From assembly GCF_014204945.1 (NCBI RefSeq), contig NZ_JACHMN010000003.1, positions 496,001 to 560,000 on the forward strand: DNA of 64,000 bases. Reading direction: 5' to 3'. This document shows, piece after piece, positions 42,803-52,679 of the stretch; positions within the stretch are counted from its first letter, which is position 1, and every line of letters starts with the position of its first letter. A program made the translations under genes and the position numbers. The notes beneath the pieces were generated by a model that was not told where the DNA came from, searched no databases, and was given only the letters and a program-made list of their open reading frames with translations. The stretch is from Allocatelliglobosispora scoriae. GTDB lineage: Bacteria; Actinomycetota; Actinomycetes; Mycobacteriales; Micromonosporaceae.

Positions 42803-44598
42803 CAGAATGGGATCTCATCGTCGGGAATGGCGTTGCCGCGAGCCGCACCGACGACCGCGAATGGATTTGCGCTGTTGACCAGGCTGGCTCGGATCGTGCC
42901 CGTCGCCGCGCCGGCCTCGGACGGGCGGGTGGCCCAGGCCGGGAAGGGGAATTCGACGGCGAGCGGCACCGGGATCTCGGGCTGCGCGACGAACATCGTG
43001 CCCGGCTTCGCGAGCAGTGCCCGCTGGCGCTGCGCGGGGGGCAGGAAGCCGTACTCAGGGCGGGAGGCCTCGGCCGGGTCGAGGCGACCGACGACGCGGA
43101 TCGCCGAGTTGGCGACGATGCGCCGCTCCACCTCGGAGGCGGTCTGCTGCGCGCCGATCAGGATGACCCCGAGGGAGCGCCCGCGCTCGGCGATGTCGAG
43201 CAGCACCTCCTTGATCGGGCTCGATCCGTCGCGGGGGGCGTACTTGTTGAGCTCGTCGAGGACGACGAAGAGGAGCGGCTTGGCGGTGCCCGCCTTCTCC
43301 TTGCGCTCGAACTCCGACTTCAGCGTCACACCGACGACGAAGCGCTGCGCCCGATCGGGGAGATTGTGCAGGTCGACGACGGTGATCTGGCCCGAGTCGG
43401 CGGTGCTGATCTGGTGCGCCCGGCCCGAGGGCAGGTCGCCGCGGATGAGCCGGCCCAGGTCGCGCTTGCTGTTGATGAGCCGCCGGGCGAAGGCGTTGAT
43501 CGTGCCGAGCCCGACCGAGCTGCCCGACCAGGTGCCGCGGCTCTCGTCGTCGTTGAGCTCGCCGACGATGTGGTCGACGAGCTGATCGTAGGAGGAGAGG
43601 CGCTGGCCGTCGATGGCGATGCCGCCGTCGGCCGGGACCGCCATCCGGGCCAGGTGCGCGGTGACCGAGTGGACCACCATCGTGTACTGCTGGCGCTCGT
43701 CATCGGCGTCGGCGAAGACATAGGGCAGCAGCCGCTGCTCGCAGAACTGGCTCAGCGTCCAGTAGAAGGTGTCGACGCCGGTGAGGCGGCTCGCCACGTC
43801 GGCGCTGCCCGACGGGTCGCCCGCGCGGGCCGGAGCGAAGATCGTGACCTGCTTGAAGGCACCCGCGCTCAGCCCGAGCTTGTCATAGGCCTCGCGGGTG
43901 CGCTGGTCCAGCCGGTTGTTTTCATGGTCGAGGAAGAGCAGGTCCTCGCCCTTGACGTTGAAGATCAGCGCCTTGGTGTTCGCCGTCTCCGAGGCGCCGC
44001 CGAGGGCGCCCGAGTGGAAGATCGAGTAGAGCAGGAAGGTGGCGAAGCTCGTCTTCGTCGCGACACCCGAGATGCCCGAGATGCTGACGTGGGCGCCGCG
44101 CGAGCCGTCGAGGAAGTCGGCGTTGAGGAAGAGCGGCTCGCCGTCGCGGCCGGTGCCGATCGGCAGCTTGCGCTTCATCCGGTCGAAGCTCAGCGCCTCG
44201 TCGCGGGCCTGGCCCTGCGCCCGGAACGCCACCGCGCCGGGCATCGGCGGGACATAGACCTCCGGCTCGACCCGGGTCACGGTGATCTCGGCCGCCTCCT
44301 GCACCTGCGCCGGCAGCATGCCGTCGGCGATGGCGAAGACGTCGGAGTCGAAGGCCGCGCCCTCATGCCGGGCGCGCACCGCCGTCACCACGCCGGAGAT
44401 GGTCACCGCGCCGGCCGGTTCCGGCAGCTCACGCTGGGTGACGACGACGTCGTCCAGTTGCAGATATGCCTCTGGCCCGACCGCCACCCAGAACGTGAGC
44501 GGGGTTGCGTCCGCTGTGCCGAGCACTCGGCCGACCGGAGTGCCTAGCGTGTCACCAGTGCTGCCCACGCCAGAGACCCTAGCGGTCGGAGGCGACAT
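42802..44598 (-). CDS. herA: HerA-like DNA translocase ATPase (HAS-barrel, DUF87-type)
   Basis: 598 residues from the ATG at 44598 (MSPPTARVSGVGSTG); a GTG at 44568 is possible. An N-terminal HAS-barrel-like beta domain (about 20-120) precedes a RecA-type core. The phosphate loop is SISGISGVATKTSFATFLLY (K182), in which Thr replaces the Gly before the Lys. Walker B is LLFVVLDELNKYAPRDG, then ILIGAQQTASEVERRIV is the sensor region. HerA is a hexameric translocase that partners NurA. Its context (upstream of sbcD, sbcC and a NurA-like gene) supports the role. The start overlaps the end of the RibD-like gene by 20 bases. Confidence 0.85.
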   Translation of the reverse strand: MSPPTARVSGVGSTGDTLGTPVGRVLGTADATPLTFWVAVGPEAYLQLDDVVVTQRELPEPAGAVTISGVVTAVRARHEGAAFDSDVFAIADGMLPAQVQEAAEITVTRVEPEVYVPPMPGAVAFRAQGQARDEALSFDRMKRKLPIGTGRDGEPLFLNADFLDGSRGAHVSISGISGVATKTSFATFLLYSIFHSGALGGASETANTKALIFNVKGEDLLFLDHENNRLDQRTREAYDKLGLSAGAFKQVTIFAPARAGDPSGSADVASRLTGVDTFYWTLSQFCEQRLLPYVFADADDERQQYTMVVHSVTAHLARMAVPADGGIAIDGQRLSSYDQLVDHIVGELNDDESRGTWSGSSVGLGTINAFARRLINSKRDLGRLIRGDLPSGRAHQISTADSGQITVVDLHNLPDRAQRFVVGVTLKSEFERKEKAGTAKPLLFVVLDELNKYAPRDGSSPIKEVLLDIAERGRSLGVILIGAQQTASEVERRIVANSAIRVVGRLDPAEASRPEYGFLPPAQRQRALLAKPGTMFVAQPEIPVPLAVEFPFPAWATRPSEAGAATGTIRASLVNSANPFAVVGAARGNAIPDDEIPF

Positions 44599-45382
44599 CT
44601 TCTCGGCGCACGTACCGCAGGAGCGCCATGTCACCCGCCGGAATCAGGTGGATCATGCGCATCGCGACCGGTGTCGCGGCCGCCCCCGCGGTCATCCGGC
44701 CGGAGCCGGGACCGGCGAGCACCGGCGAGAGGGTCAGGCACAGCTCGTCGACGAGATCGGCGGCCGTCAACGCCCCGAGCAGACGTGCGCCGCCCTCGCA
44801 GAGGAGTTCGCGCAGGCCAAGGGCGTGCAGCGCCGTCACGGTCTCCTGTAGATCGAGTGCGCCGGTGGGCGTACCCAGCGGGAGGAGGTCGGCGACGGCG
44901 GTGAGTGGGTGAGTCGCGGCCTCGACCGGCACTGTGCCAATCTGCGCGTCCTGCGGGGCTCCCTCGCTTCGCTCGCTCACTCCTCGGACCGGCGCGGAGG
45001 TCACGATCAAGGGCCTGATCGGTGCGTGCGCCAGCGCCGGATGCGCGGGGTCGAGGTCGAGTGACGCGGATACGACAATCAACCGGGGGTACGCCGGCAG
45101 CCCTCGCGCCGACCGCCACGCGCGCCGGGCCGGATCCAGCGTGAGCGGACGGTAGCCCTCGGTCCGGAACGTGCCCGCGCCGACGAGGAGCCCGTCGCAC
45201 GCCATCCGCAGCAGCCGGAAGACCCGCTTGTCGGCCTCGGACGAGAGCCCGGCGGAGAGCCCGTCGACCTCGATCGCCCCGTCGGCGCTGGTCACGAAGT
45301 TGACCCGCAGCCCGCCCGTACGCGGATAGAGGTCCGCGAGCTCGTCGTCGGTGAGCTCGTCGGCGGGCCGGACGACCGTCAC
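44579..45382 (-). CDS. RibD C-terminal domain / pyrimidine-reductase-like protein
   Basis: 267 residues of the RibD-C/dihydrofolate-reductase-like fold: LRVNFVTSADGAIEVDGLSA, DGLLVGAGTFRTEGYRPLTL, LRELLCEGGARLLGALTAAD and LTLSPVLAGPGSGR. Stand-alone members occur in actinobacteria outside riboflavin operons; the true substrate is unknown. Between about residues 130 and 150 the sequence is interrupted by GVSERSEGAPQDAQ. Its DNA (44958-44996) contains the dispersed GAGCGAAGCGAG-type repeat, suggesting a small insertion tolerated in a surface loop. The gene overlaps both the potassium channel gene (45379-45382) and herA. Confidence 0.8.
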   Translation of the reverse strand: MTVVRPADELTDDELADLYPRTGGLRVNFVTSADGAIEVDGLSAGLSSEADKRVFRLLRMACDGLLVGAGTFRTEGYRPLTLDPARRAWRSARGLPAYPRLIVVSASLDLDPAHPALAHAPIRPLIVTSAPVRGVSERSEGAPQDAQIGTVPVEAATHPLTAVADLLPLGTPTGALDLQETVTALHALGLRELLCEGGARLLGALTAADLVDELCLTLSPVLAGPGSGRMTAGAAATPVAMRMIHLIPAGDMALLRYVRREDVASDR

Positions 45383-46407
45383 GCGGGCGAGGTGACCAGC
45401 ACCAGCCGGTCACCCGCGGCGAGCTTCCCGGCCTGCGCGTAGGGGAGCGCCTTGCCGCCCCGGAGCACCGCGATCACCGGCTGGTCGCAGTCGCGCGGCA
45501 GCGTGCCCACCTCGGCGGCGGTGACCTCGCGCTCGGCGAGATCGAGCCCCTCGCCGTGGATGAGCAGGTCGTTGAAGACCTCGCTGATCGCGGGCGACCT
45601 CGCCGCGACGCCGAGCAGCCGCCCCGCCGCCTCGGCGGAGGTGATCACCGCGTTGACCCCGGCGTTGAGCAGGAGCTGCTCGTTCTCCGCCTCGCGGATC
45701 GAGGCGACGAGGACGCACGCGGGGTTGAGCTGGCGGACGGTGAGCGAGACGAGCACCGCTGCGTCGTCGCGGTCGGCGGCGACGATGACCCGGGCCGCGT
45801 TGGTCACGTTGGCCTTGCGCAGCACGGCGCTGCGGGTCGCGTCGCCGTGGATCGCCGGGTAGCCGTCGCGGTTCGCCTCGGCGACGAGCTCGCGCTTCAG
45901 ATCGATGACGACGAACTCCTCGGGCTCGGAGCCCTGTGCGATCAGGGTCTGGATCGCGGTGTAGCCCTTGGTGCCGTAACCCACGACGATGGTGTGTCCG
46001 GACAAGGTGGACCTCCAGCGATTCAGTCGGATCAGGTCCCGGGTCCGCCGGGTCAGCACCTCGAAGGTGGTGCCGACGAGGAGCGCGACGAAGACGATCC
46101 GCAACGGGGTGATGAGGACGACGTTGGTGAGCCGGGCGGCGTTGCTCACCGGCACGATGTCGCCGTAGCCGGTGGTGGAGAGCGTGACGGTCGAGTAGTA
46201 GAGGGCATCCAGCCAGCTCATGTCGCCGTCGTAGTTGTCCTTGTAACCGTCGCGCTCCAGCATCACGATCGCCACCGTCGCGGCCAGCATCAGCAGTGCG
46301 TAGCCGATCCGGCGGAGGATCTGCTTGATCGGCTGGACCCGGTGCTCGGGCAGGCTGATGTGCCCGCGCGTCTCGCCCAGGTGATCACTCACGCTCGCCA
46401 TGGACAC
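45379..46407 (-). CDS. Two-TM potassium channel with RCK (TrkA-N/TrkA-C) domain
   Basis: 342 residues. First transmembrane helix IGYALLMLAATVAIVMLE, pore loop with the K+ filter STVTLSTTGYGDIVP, second helix VVLITPLRIVFVALLVGTTF. The cytoplasmic RCK domain has TIVVGYGTKGYTAIQTLIAQ (dinucleotide-binding GxGxxG variant), VVIDLKRELVAEAN and GDATRSAVLRKANV. A TrkA-C domain follows at the end. Its gating ligand could be calcium or NAD(H) or ATP. The stop overlaps the start of the RibD-like gene by four bases, making it the first gene of the repair operon. The start MSMASVSDH offers ATGs at 46407 and 46401. Confidence 0.9.
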   Translation of the reverse strand: MSMASVSDHLGETRGHISLPEHRVQPIKQILRRIGYALLMLAATVAIVMLERDGYKDNYDGDMSWLDALYYSTVTLSTTGYGDIVPVSNAARLTNVVLITPLRIVFVALLVGTTFEVLTRRTRDLIRLNRWRSTLSGHTIVVGYGTKGYTAIQTLIAQGSEPEEFVVIDLKRELVAEANRDGYPAIHGDATRSAVLRKANVTNAARVIVAADRDDAAVLVSLTVRQLNPACVLVASIREAENEQLLLNAGVNAVITSAEAAGRLLGVAARSPAISEVFNDLLIHGEGLDLAEREVTAAEVGTLPRDCDQPVIAVLRGGKALPYAQAGKLAAGDRLVLVTSPA

Positions 46408-46466
46408 ACCTTATGATGCCCGCGCTGAGATCACCGGTCCCGGTACCTCGCCGTGGGTCGGCCGTG

Positions 46467-47153
46467 CTATCCGACGTGGAAGGCGGAACCGGCGACCGGC
46501 TCGACGATCCGGATCGTCGCCCAGGTGTTCGCCGGCGGGCTGATCAGCTCGTCCTCGTCGGGGCCGGAGAAGGTCGAGATGTGCACCATGACGGTCGACG
46601 GGACGCCGACCCGGATCCCGGCCCAGACCACGCCGTCGCGCGCGACGAGCCAGGACTGCGTCCCGGGCTGTCCGATGCCGGTCCACATGATGGCCTCCGG
46701 ATGCCCGTTGACCGAGATGGTGATGCGTACGGTGAGCGGAGAGTCCACCGGGAAGTCCGAATGAAGGGTGACGGCGAGCGCCACGCCGTCCAGGGTGGTC
46801 GGTGTCCACCGGTGGGTGCCGATGCGCTCGCTGAAGGCCATCGTGAAGCCGGCCACGTAGTGCCCGTTGGGCTGCGAGGGCTGCTCGGTGAGGTTCGGGC
46901 TCGGCGTCGGCCCCGGGGTGGGGCTGGCACTCGGGCTCGGCGTCGCCGCCGGTGCGGGCGGGGTCGCGCGGTGCGGCGCGACGGCGTACCCGGCGATGAT
47001 CGCCAGGACCAGCGCGCAGCCGGCGCCGACGGTGGCGAGGCGGGCCCGGCGGCGGGCCGCGATCCGGGCCCGGACGCCGACCATCCGCGACCGGTCCAGC
47101 GTGGGCGGGGGCAGTTCGGACCGCTCGTCCATGAGATCGTGGAGGTTGATCAT
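46467..47153 (-). CDS. Membrane-anchored extracytoplasmic protein, partner of the second ECF sigma
   Basis: 228 residues starting MINLHDLMDERSELPPPTLD at 47153. A cytoplasmic N-terminus of about 48 residues with a basic end (RARIAARRRARLATVG) precedes one transmembrane helix (GCALVLAIIAGYAVA). Next is a Pro/Ser/Thr linker and a beta-rich outer domain (GHYVAGFTMAFSERIG, LTVRITISVNGHPEA). No zinc anti-sigma motif is visible. The ATG overlaps the sigma stop by four bases, repeating the arrangement at 4167-6097. It is plausibly an anti-sigma-like sensor, but the family is unknown to me. Confidence 0.65.
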   Translation of the reverse strand: MINLHDLMDERSELPPPTLDRSRMVGVRARIAARRRARLATVGAGCALVLAIIAGYAVAPHRATPPAPAATPSPSASPTPGPTPSPNLTEQPSQPNGHYVAGFTMAFSERIGTHRWTPTTLDGVALAVTLHSDFPVDSPLTVRITISVNGHPEAIMWTGIGQPGTQSWLVARDGVVWAGIRVGVPSTVMVHISTFSGPDEDELISPPANTWATIRIVEPVAGSAFHVG

Positions 47154-47641
47154 CGGTTCGCCCCTTCCAGGGTGTGGTCCAGCCGGAGCCGGCCGAGGGC
47201 CTTGTGGGTCTGGCTCTTGACGGTGCCGACGGTCACGCCAAGGATCTCGGCGACCTCCGCCTCGGGCAGGTCCTCGAAGTAGCGCAGGACCAGGACGGCA
47301 CGCTGGCGCCGGGGAAGCCGCCCGAGGGCCTGCCACACCTCGTCGCGGGCGTCGACGGCGTCGTGCTCGGCGGAGCCGGACGCGCGGTCGGGCAGGGTGT
47401 CGGTCGGCCGCTCGCCGTGCCATCGCCGTCGCCACCAGGTGGCGTAGGTGTTGACGAGCACCTTGCGCACGTAGGGCTCCGGATCGCCCTCGATCCGGCG
47501 CCAGGCGCTCCAGGATCGGGCGAGCGCCGTCTGCAGCAGGTCCTCGGCGAGCGCCCAGTCCCGCGTGAGCAGGTAGCTCACCCGCAGCAGCCGTGGCGAG
47601 CGGAGCTGCACGAACTCCTCGAACGCGATCGCGTCGCTCAC
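47150..47641 (-). CDS. SigE-family ECF RNA polymerase sigma factor (second)
   Basis: 163 residues from the GTG at 47641, which has GGAAGGGA seven bases upstream; the frame is open to 47824 but poorly coding there. Region 2: FEEFVQLRSPRLLRVSYLLT and EDLLQTALARSWSAWRRI. Region 4: LGRLPRRQRAVLVLRYFEDL then EVAEILGVTVGTVKSQTHKA. It is coupled to the membrane protein gene that follows. The 329-base gap up to cebE contains the ceb operators and promoter and no further gene. Confidence 0.85.
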   Translation of the reverse strand: MSDAIAFEEFVQLRSPRLLRVSYLLTRDWALAEDLLQTALARSWSAWRRIEGDPEPYVRKVLVNTYATWWRRRWHGERPTDTLPDRASGSAEHDAVDARDEVWQALGRLPRRQRAVLVLRYFEDLPEAEVAEILGVTVGTVKSQTHKALGRLRLDHTLEGANR

Positions 47642-47826
47642 GTCTCGTCCCTTCCTTTCCCCGTCGGTCGCAGAAAGGTACCGGCTGGCGAACGGGAAAG
47701 GTTGCCTGCCGGAGGATGGATGATCGTCTCGCGCTGCCTGGCCGGAAGGCTGAGGATCGGAAGCGTTTCCATCAGGCGCCTCCCTGGTCACGGCAGTCCC
47801 AGGCCGGAGTGACGCGGATAACAAGT

Positions 47827-47840
47827 TGGGAACGCTCCCA
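47827..47840. promoter_or_regulatory. CebR box 1
   Basis: TGGGAACGCTCCCA matches the 14-bp CebR operator TGGGAGCGCTCCCA with one substitution. It lies upstream of the -35 element of the ceb promoter. Confidence 0.85.
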
Positions 47841-47848
47841 GACTTCTC

Positions 47849-47877
47849 TTGACACCCGCGTAACCTGACGGCAATCT
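47849..47877 (+). promoter_or_regulatory. Candidate ceb promoter
   Basis: TTGACA (47849-47854), a 17-base spacer and CAATCT (47872-47877) give a sigma-70-like promoter between the two CebR boxes. The -10 is weak, as is common in actinomycetes. Confidence 0.5.
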
Positions 47878-47879
47878 CA

Positions 47880-47893
47880 TGGGAGCGCTCCCG
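47880..47893. promoter_or_regulatory. CebR box 2
   Basis: TGGGAGCGCTCCCG differs from the CebR operator consensus only at the last base. It begins two bases after the -10 element, over the expected transcription start. Confidence 0.85.
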
Positions 47894-47970
47894 TGGTTGT
47901 GGTCCAGGCCACTAACGCGGGACGTCACACCACCCCCACCTGCAAGGACTAGACCTGAGAGGGGTCACAG

Positions 47971-49269
47971 ATGGGCGTCACCTCGCGCCGCCGCACCTTC
48001 GCGGCGATCGCCCTCGTTGCCACCACCGCCCTCGGCCTCACCGCCTGCGGCACGTCGGACGAGCCGGCGAAGGCTGAAGACATCACCCTGAACGTCGATG
48101 TGTTCGGCAACTTTGGCTACGAGCAGCTCTACAAGGACTACATGACGGCCCACCCCAACATCAAGATCGTTGAGCGGGGTACGGGTTCGCAGCTGGGTGA
48201 CCACACCCAGCAGATGACGCAGCGGCTCGCGGCCGGCAGCGGCCTCGGTGACATCGTGGCGATCGAGGAAGGCACCCTGGTCGAGTTCCAGGCCAAGTCC
48301 GGCCAGTTCGTGGACCTCGCGCAGTACGGCGCCAAGGAGCTCTCCGGCAACTTCCTGCCGTTCAAGTGGAAGCAGAGCGTCACCCCCGACGGCAAGGTGC
48401 TGGGTCTCGGCACCGACGTCGGCGGCCTGGCGATGTGCTACCGCACCGACCTGTTCAAGGCGGCCGGCCTGCCGGTCGACCGGGCCGAGGTCTCGAAGCT
48501 GTGGCCGACGTGGGACGACTACATCAACGTCGGCAAGACCTTCAAGGCGAAGACCCCCAACGTGGGCTTCCTCGACGCGGTCACCAACACCTACAACACG
48601 ATCCTGATGCAGAAGGCCGGCCAGACGACCGGTTACACGTACTACGACGAGGCGGGTGCGGTCACGATCGACACGAACCCGGCCGTCAAGGACTCGTTCG
48701 ACCTCGCCACCAAGATCCTGGACGCGGGCCTCTCGGCCAAGCTCCAGGCCTGGTCCGAGGAGTGGAACGCGGGCTTCAAGAACGCCAAGTTCGCCACGAT
48801 CGCCTGCCCCGCCTGGATGACCGGCTACATCACCAGCCAGAACGGTGACTCGGGCAAGGGCAAGTGGGACATCGCAGCGGTGCCCGGCGGCGGCGGCAAC
48901 TGGGGTGGCTCGTTCCTCTCCGTGCCGAAGCAGAGCAAGCACCAGAAGGAGGCTGCCGAGCTGGTCAAGTTCCTGACCAACCCGGCCGGCCAGATCGCGT
49001 CCTTCAAGTCGAAGGGCAACCTGCCCAGCTCGCCGCAGGCCCTGGACGACCCGGCCGTCAAGGCGTACGTGAACGAGTACTTCACGAACGCCCCGACCGG
49101 CGAGATCTTCGGTGCCGGCGCCAAGAGCCTGAAGCCGGTCTACCTCGGCCCGAAGAACAACGCTGTGCGCACCGAGGTGGAGAACGCTCTCCGCTCGCTG
49201 GAGCAGGGCAAGCGCAGTGCCGCTGACGCCTGGACCGCCGCCATCAAGGACGGCAAGGCGAAGGCGTAA
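47971..49269 (+). CDS. cebE: Cellobiose/cello-oligosaccharide ABC transporter binding lipoprotein CebE
   Basis: 432 residues. Lipoprotein signal ALVATTALGLTACGTSDEPA (Cys 26) and a family 1 extracellular solute-binding fold: LNVDVFGNFGYEQLYKDYMT, AAGSGLGDIVAIEEGTLVEF, LGTDVGGLAMCYRTDLFKAA and PGGGGNWGGSFLSVPKQSKH. Gene order (binding protein, two permeases, GH1 beta-glucosidase) and CebR boxes upstream identify it as CebE, which captures cellobiose and cellotriose outside the membrane. As in other ceb loci the ATPase is expected to be the shared MsiK elsewhere. The hairpin after the gene may raise its expression relative to the permeases. Confidence 0.9.
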   Translation: MGVTSRRRTFAAIALVATTALGLTACGTSDEPAKAEDITLNVDVFGNFGYEQLYKDYMTAHPNIKIVERGTGSQLGDHTQQMTQRLAAGSGLGDIVAIEEGTLVEFQAKSGQFVDLAQYGAKELSGNFLPFKWKQSVTPDGKVLGLGTDVGGLAMCYRTDLFKAAGLPVDRAEVSKLWPTWDDYINVGKTFKAKTPNVGFLDAVTNTYNTILMQKAGQTTGYTYYDEAGAVTIDTNPAVKDSFDLATKILDAGLSAKLQAWSEEWNAGFKNAKFATIACPAWMTGYITSQNGDSGKGKWDIAAVPGGGGNWGGSFLSVPKQSKHQKEAAELVKFLTNPAGQIASFKSKGNLPSSPQALDDPAVKAYVNEYFTNAPTGEIFGAGAKSLKPVYLGPKNNAVRTEVENALRSLEQGKRSAADAWTAAIKDGKAKA

Positions 49270-49289
49270 AGCCGCTCGCCAGACACCAG

Positions 49290-49320
49290 GTGCGGGGTGC
49301 GCGTCATGCGCACCCCGCAC
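49290..49320 (+). terminator. Intra-operon hairpin between cebE and cebF
   Basis: GTGCGGGGTGCGC and GCGCACCCCGCAC are perfect 13-base arms with a five-base loop, 20 bases after cebE. Partial terminator or 3' stabiliser of the binding-protein message. Confidence 0.7.
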
Positions 49321-49372
49321 CGTTGGCGCTTCCTCCCGAGCCTCCGGCCACCGGCCACCGCAGGAGTAACCA

Positions 49373-50380
49373 ATGACAACCCAGACCACCGCGCGCCACG
49401 AGCGCGCGGCTCCACCGGATCCTCTCGAGCCGAGGCCGGCATCGCGGCGCTTCAGCGCCCGGCTGAGCCGGATCGACCTCAAGTACTCGCCGTACCTCTA
49501 CATCGCGCCGTTCTTCATCATCTTCGGCATCTTCGGCATCTTCCCGCTGATCTGGACCGCGAAGCTCGCCTTCCAGGACCGGGAGATCGGCGACGACACC
49601 TGGAACTACGTCGGGTTCGCCAACTTCGAGAAGATCCTGTCCGACCCGAACTTCTGGAACTCGGTCTACAACACCATCGGCATCTTCCTGATCTCGACGG
49701 TGCCGCAACTGTTGCTGGCGATGGTGCTGGCGAACACGCTCAACAAGAAGCTGCGGCTGCGTACCGGGTTCCGGATGGGCGTACTCATCCCGAACATCAC
49801 CTCGGTCGCCGCGGTCGGCATCGTCTTCACCCGGCTCTTCAGCCGCGAGTTCGGCCTCATCAACTGGGTGCTCAACCTGGTCGGCATCGGCCCGATCGAC
49901 TGGCAGGCCGACAAGTGGTCGTCCTGGATCGGCATCGCCACGATGGTCGACTGGCGCTGGACCGGCTACAACGCGCTGATCTTCCTCGCCGCCATGCAGT
50001 CGATCCCCAAGGACATCTACGAGTCGGCGGCGCTCGACGGCGCCGGCCCGTCGCGGCAGTTCTGGAAGATCACCGTGCCGATGCTGCGGCCGACGATCAT
50101 CTTCACCACGATCATCTCCACCATCGGCGGGCTGCAGCTCTACACCGAGCCGCTGCTCTTCAGCGGCGGTGGTGCGAGCTCGATGCTCGGCGGCACCGTC
50201 CGGCAGTACCAGACGGTGACGATGTACCTGATGGAGCAGTTCTTCGTCGACTACGAGATGAGCGTCGCGGCCACGGTGGCCTGGCTGCTCTTCATCCTGA
50301 TCATGATCATTAGCCTGGTGAACTACCTCGTCGTCTCCCGGCTCCAGTCCGCCGACCGGAAGCGAGGGAAGTCGAAGTGA
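49373..50380 (+). CDS. cebF: Cellobiose ABC transporter permease CebF
   Basis: 335 residues. A basic cytoplasmic N-terminus, then six membrane segments (first: YLYIAPFFIIFGIFGIFPLI). The EAA loop is YESAALDGAGPSRQFWKITV, which contacts the ATPase. It has the MalF/UgpA-type sugar permease layout. It lies 103 bases after cebE past a hairpin and overlaps cebG by GTGA (50377-50380). With CebG it forms the membrane channel for cello-oligosaccharides. Confidence 0.9.
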   Translation: MTTQTTARHERAAPPDPLEPRPASRRFSARLSRIDLKYSPYLYIAPFFIIFGIFGIFPLIWTAKLAFQDREIGDDTWNYVGFANFEKILSDPNFWNSVYNTIGIFLISTVPQLLLAMVLANTLNKKLRLRTGFRMGVLIPNITSVAAVGIVFTRLFSREFGLINWVLNLVGIGPIDWQADKWSSWIGIATMVDWRWTGYNALIFLAAMQSIPKDIYESAALDGAGPSRQFWKITVPMLRPTIIFTTIISTIGGLQLYTEPLLFSGGGASSMLGGTVRQYQTVTMYLMEQFFVDYEMSVAATVAWLLFILIMIISLVNYLVVSRLQSADRKRGKSK

Positions 50381-51275
50381 CCAGCACCGGCACCACCGAA
50401 CCACGCCGCAAGAAGTGGCGTCGCTATCAGACCGAGCTCTTCGCCGCGAGCCCGCTCACCTACGTCACGATGATCGCGGCGATCGCGCTGTCGATCTTCC
50501 CGCTCTACTTCATGCTGGTCGTCGCGACGCGTACCAATGACGCGGTCGCGACGATCCCGCCGCCGCTCACGCTCGGCGGCGAGCTCTTCGACAACATCAA
50601 CCGGCTGCTGAACAACGAGGCGGCCTACTTCCTCACCGGCATGACGAACACGGCGATCTCGTCCGCGATCGTCACGCTCTCGGTCATCTTCACCTCGACG
50701 CTGGCGGGGTTCGCCTTCGCCAAGCTGAAGTTCAAGGGCCGTAACGCGGCGATGATGTTCGTCCTCATCACCACCATGGTCCCCGCGCAGCTCGGCGTCA
50801 TCCCGCTGCTGATCATGATGAGCGGCGTACCGGAGTGGATGGGCGGGCCGTGGACCGGAACGCTGCCGGCGGTCATCGTGCCGTTCCTGGTCAGCGCGTT
50901 CGGCGTCTTCATGATGCGGCAGTATGTCAGCCAGTCGGTCCCCGACGAGCTGATCGAGGCGGCACGGGTCGACGGCTGCAACACGATCCGGATCTACTGG
51001 AACGTGGTCCTGCCCGCGCTGCGGCCGGCGATCGCGGTCCTGGGCCTGTTCGCCTTCATGGCACAGTGGAACGAGTTCTTCTGGGCCTCGGTCGTCATGG
51101 GAGACCCGGCCAACCCCACCGTGCAGGTCTCCCTGCAGCACCTCTCCTCGGGCTACTACAACGACTACACGCAGGTCTTTGCGGGTACGCTGCTCTCAGT
51201 GCTGCCGTTGTTCGTCGTCTTTATTCTGTTCGGCCGTCAGCTCATCGGCGGCATCATGGAAGGTGCGATCAAGGC

Positions 51276-51279
<4 letters not shown>
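50377..51279 (+). CDS. cebG: Cellobiose ABC transporter permease CebG
   Basis: 300 residues of MalG type: first membrane segment [20 protein letters not shown], a middle segment [20 protein letters not shown], and the EAA loop [20 protein letters not shown]. It ends [15 protein letters not shown], the conserved C-terminus of CebG-like permeases. It starts at a GTG overlapping the cebF stop, and its own stop overlaps the GTG of the beta-glucosidase gene. Confidence 0.9.
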
Positions 51280-52667
<1,388 letters not shown>

Positions 52668-52679
52668 CGCTCACTACAA

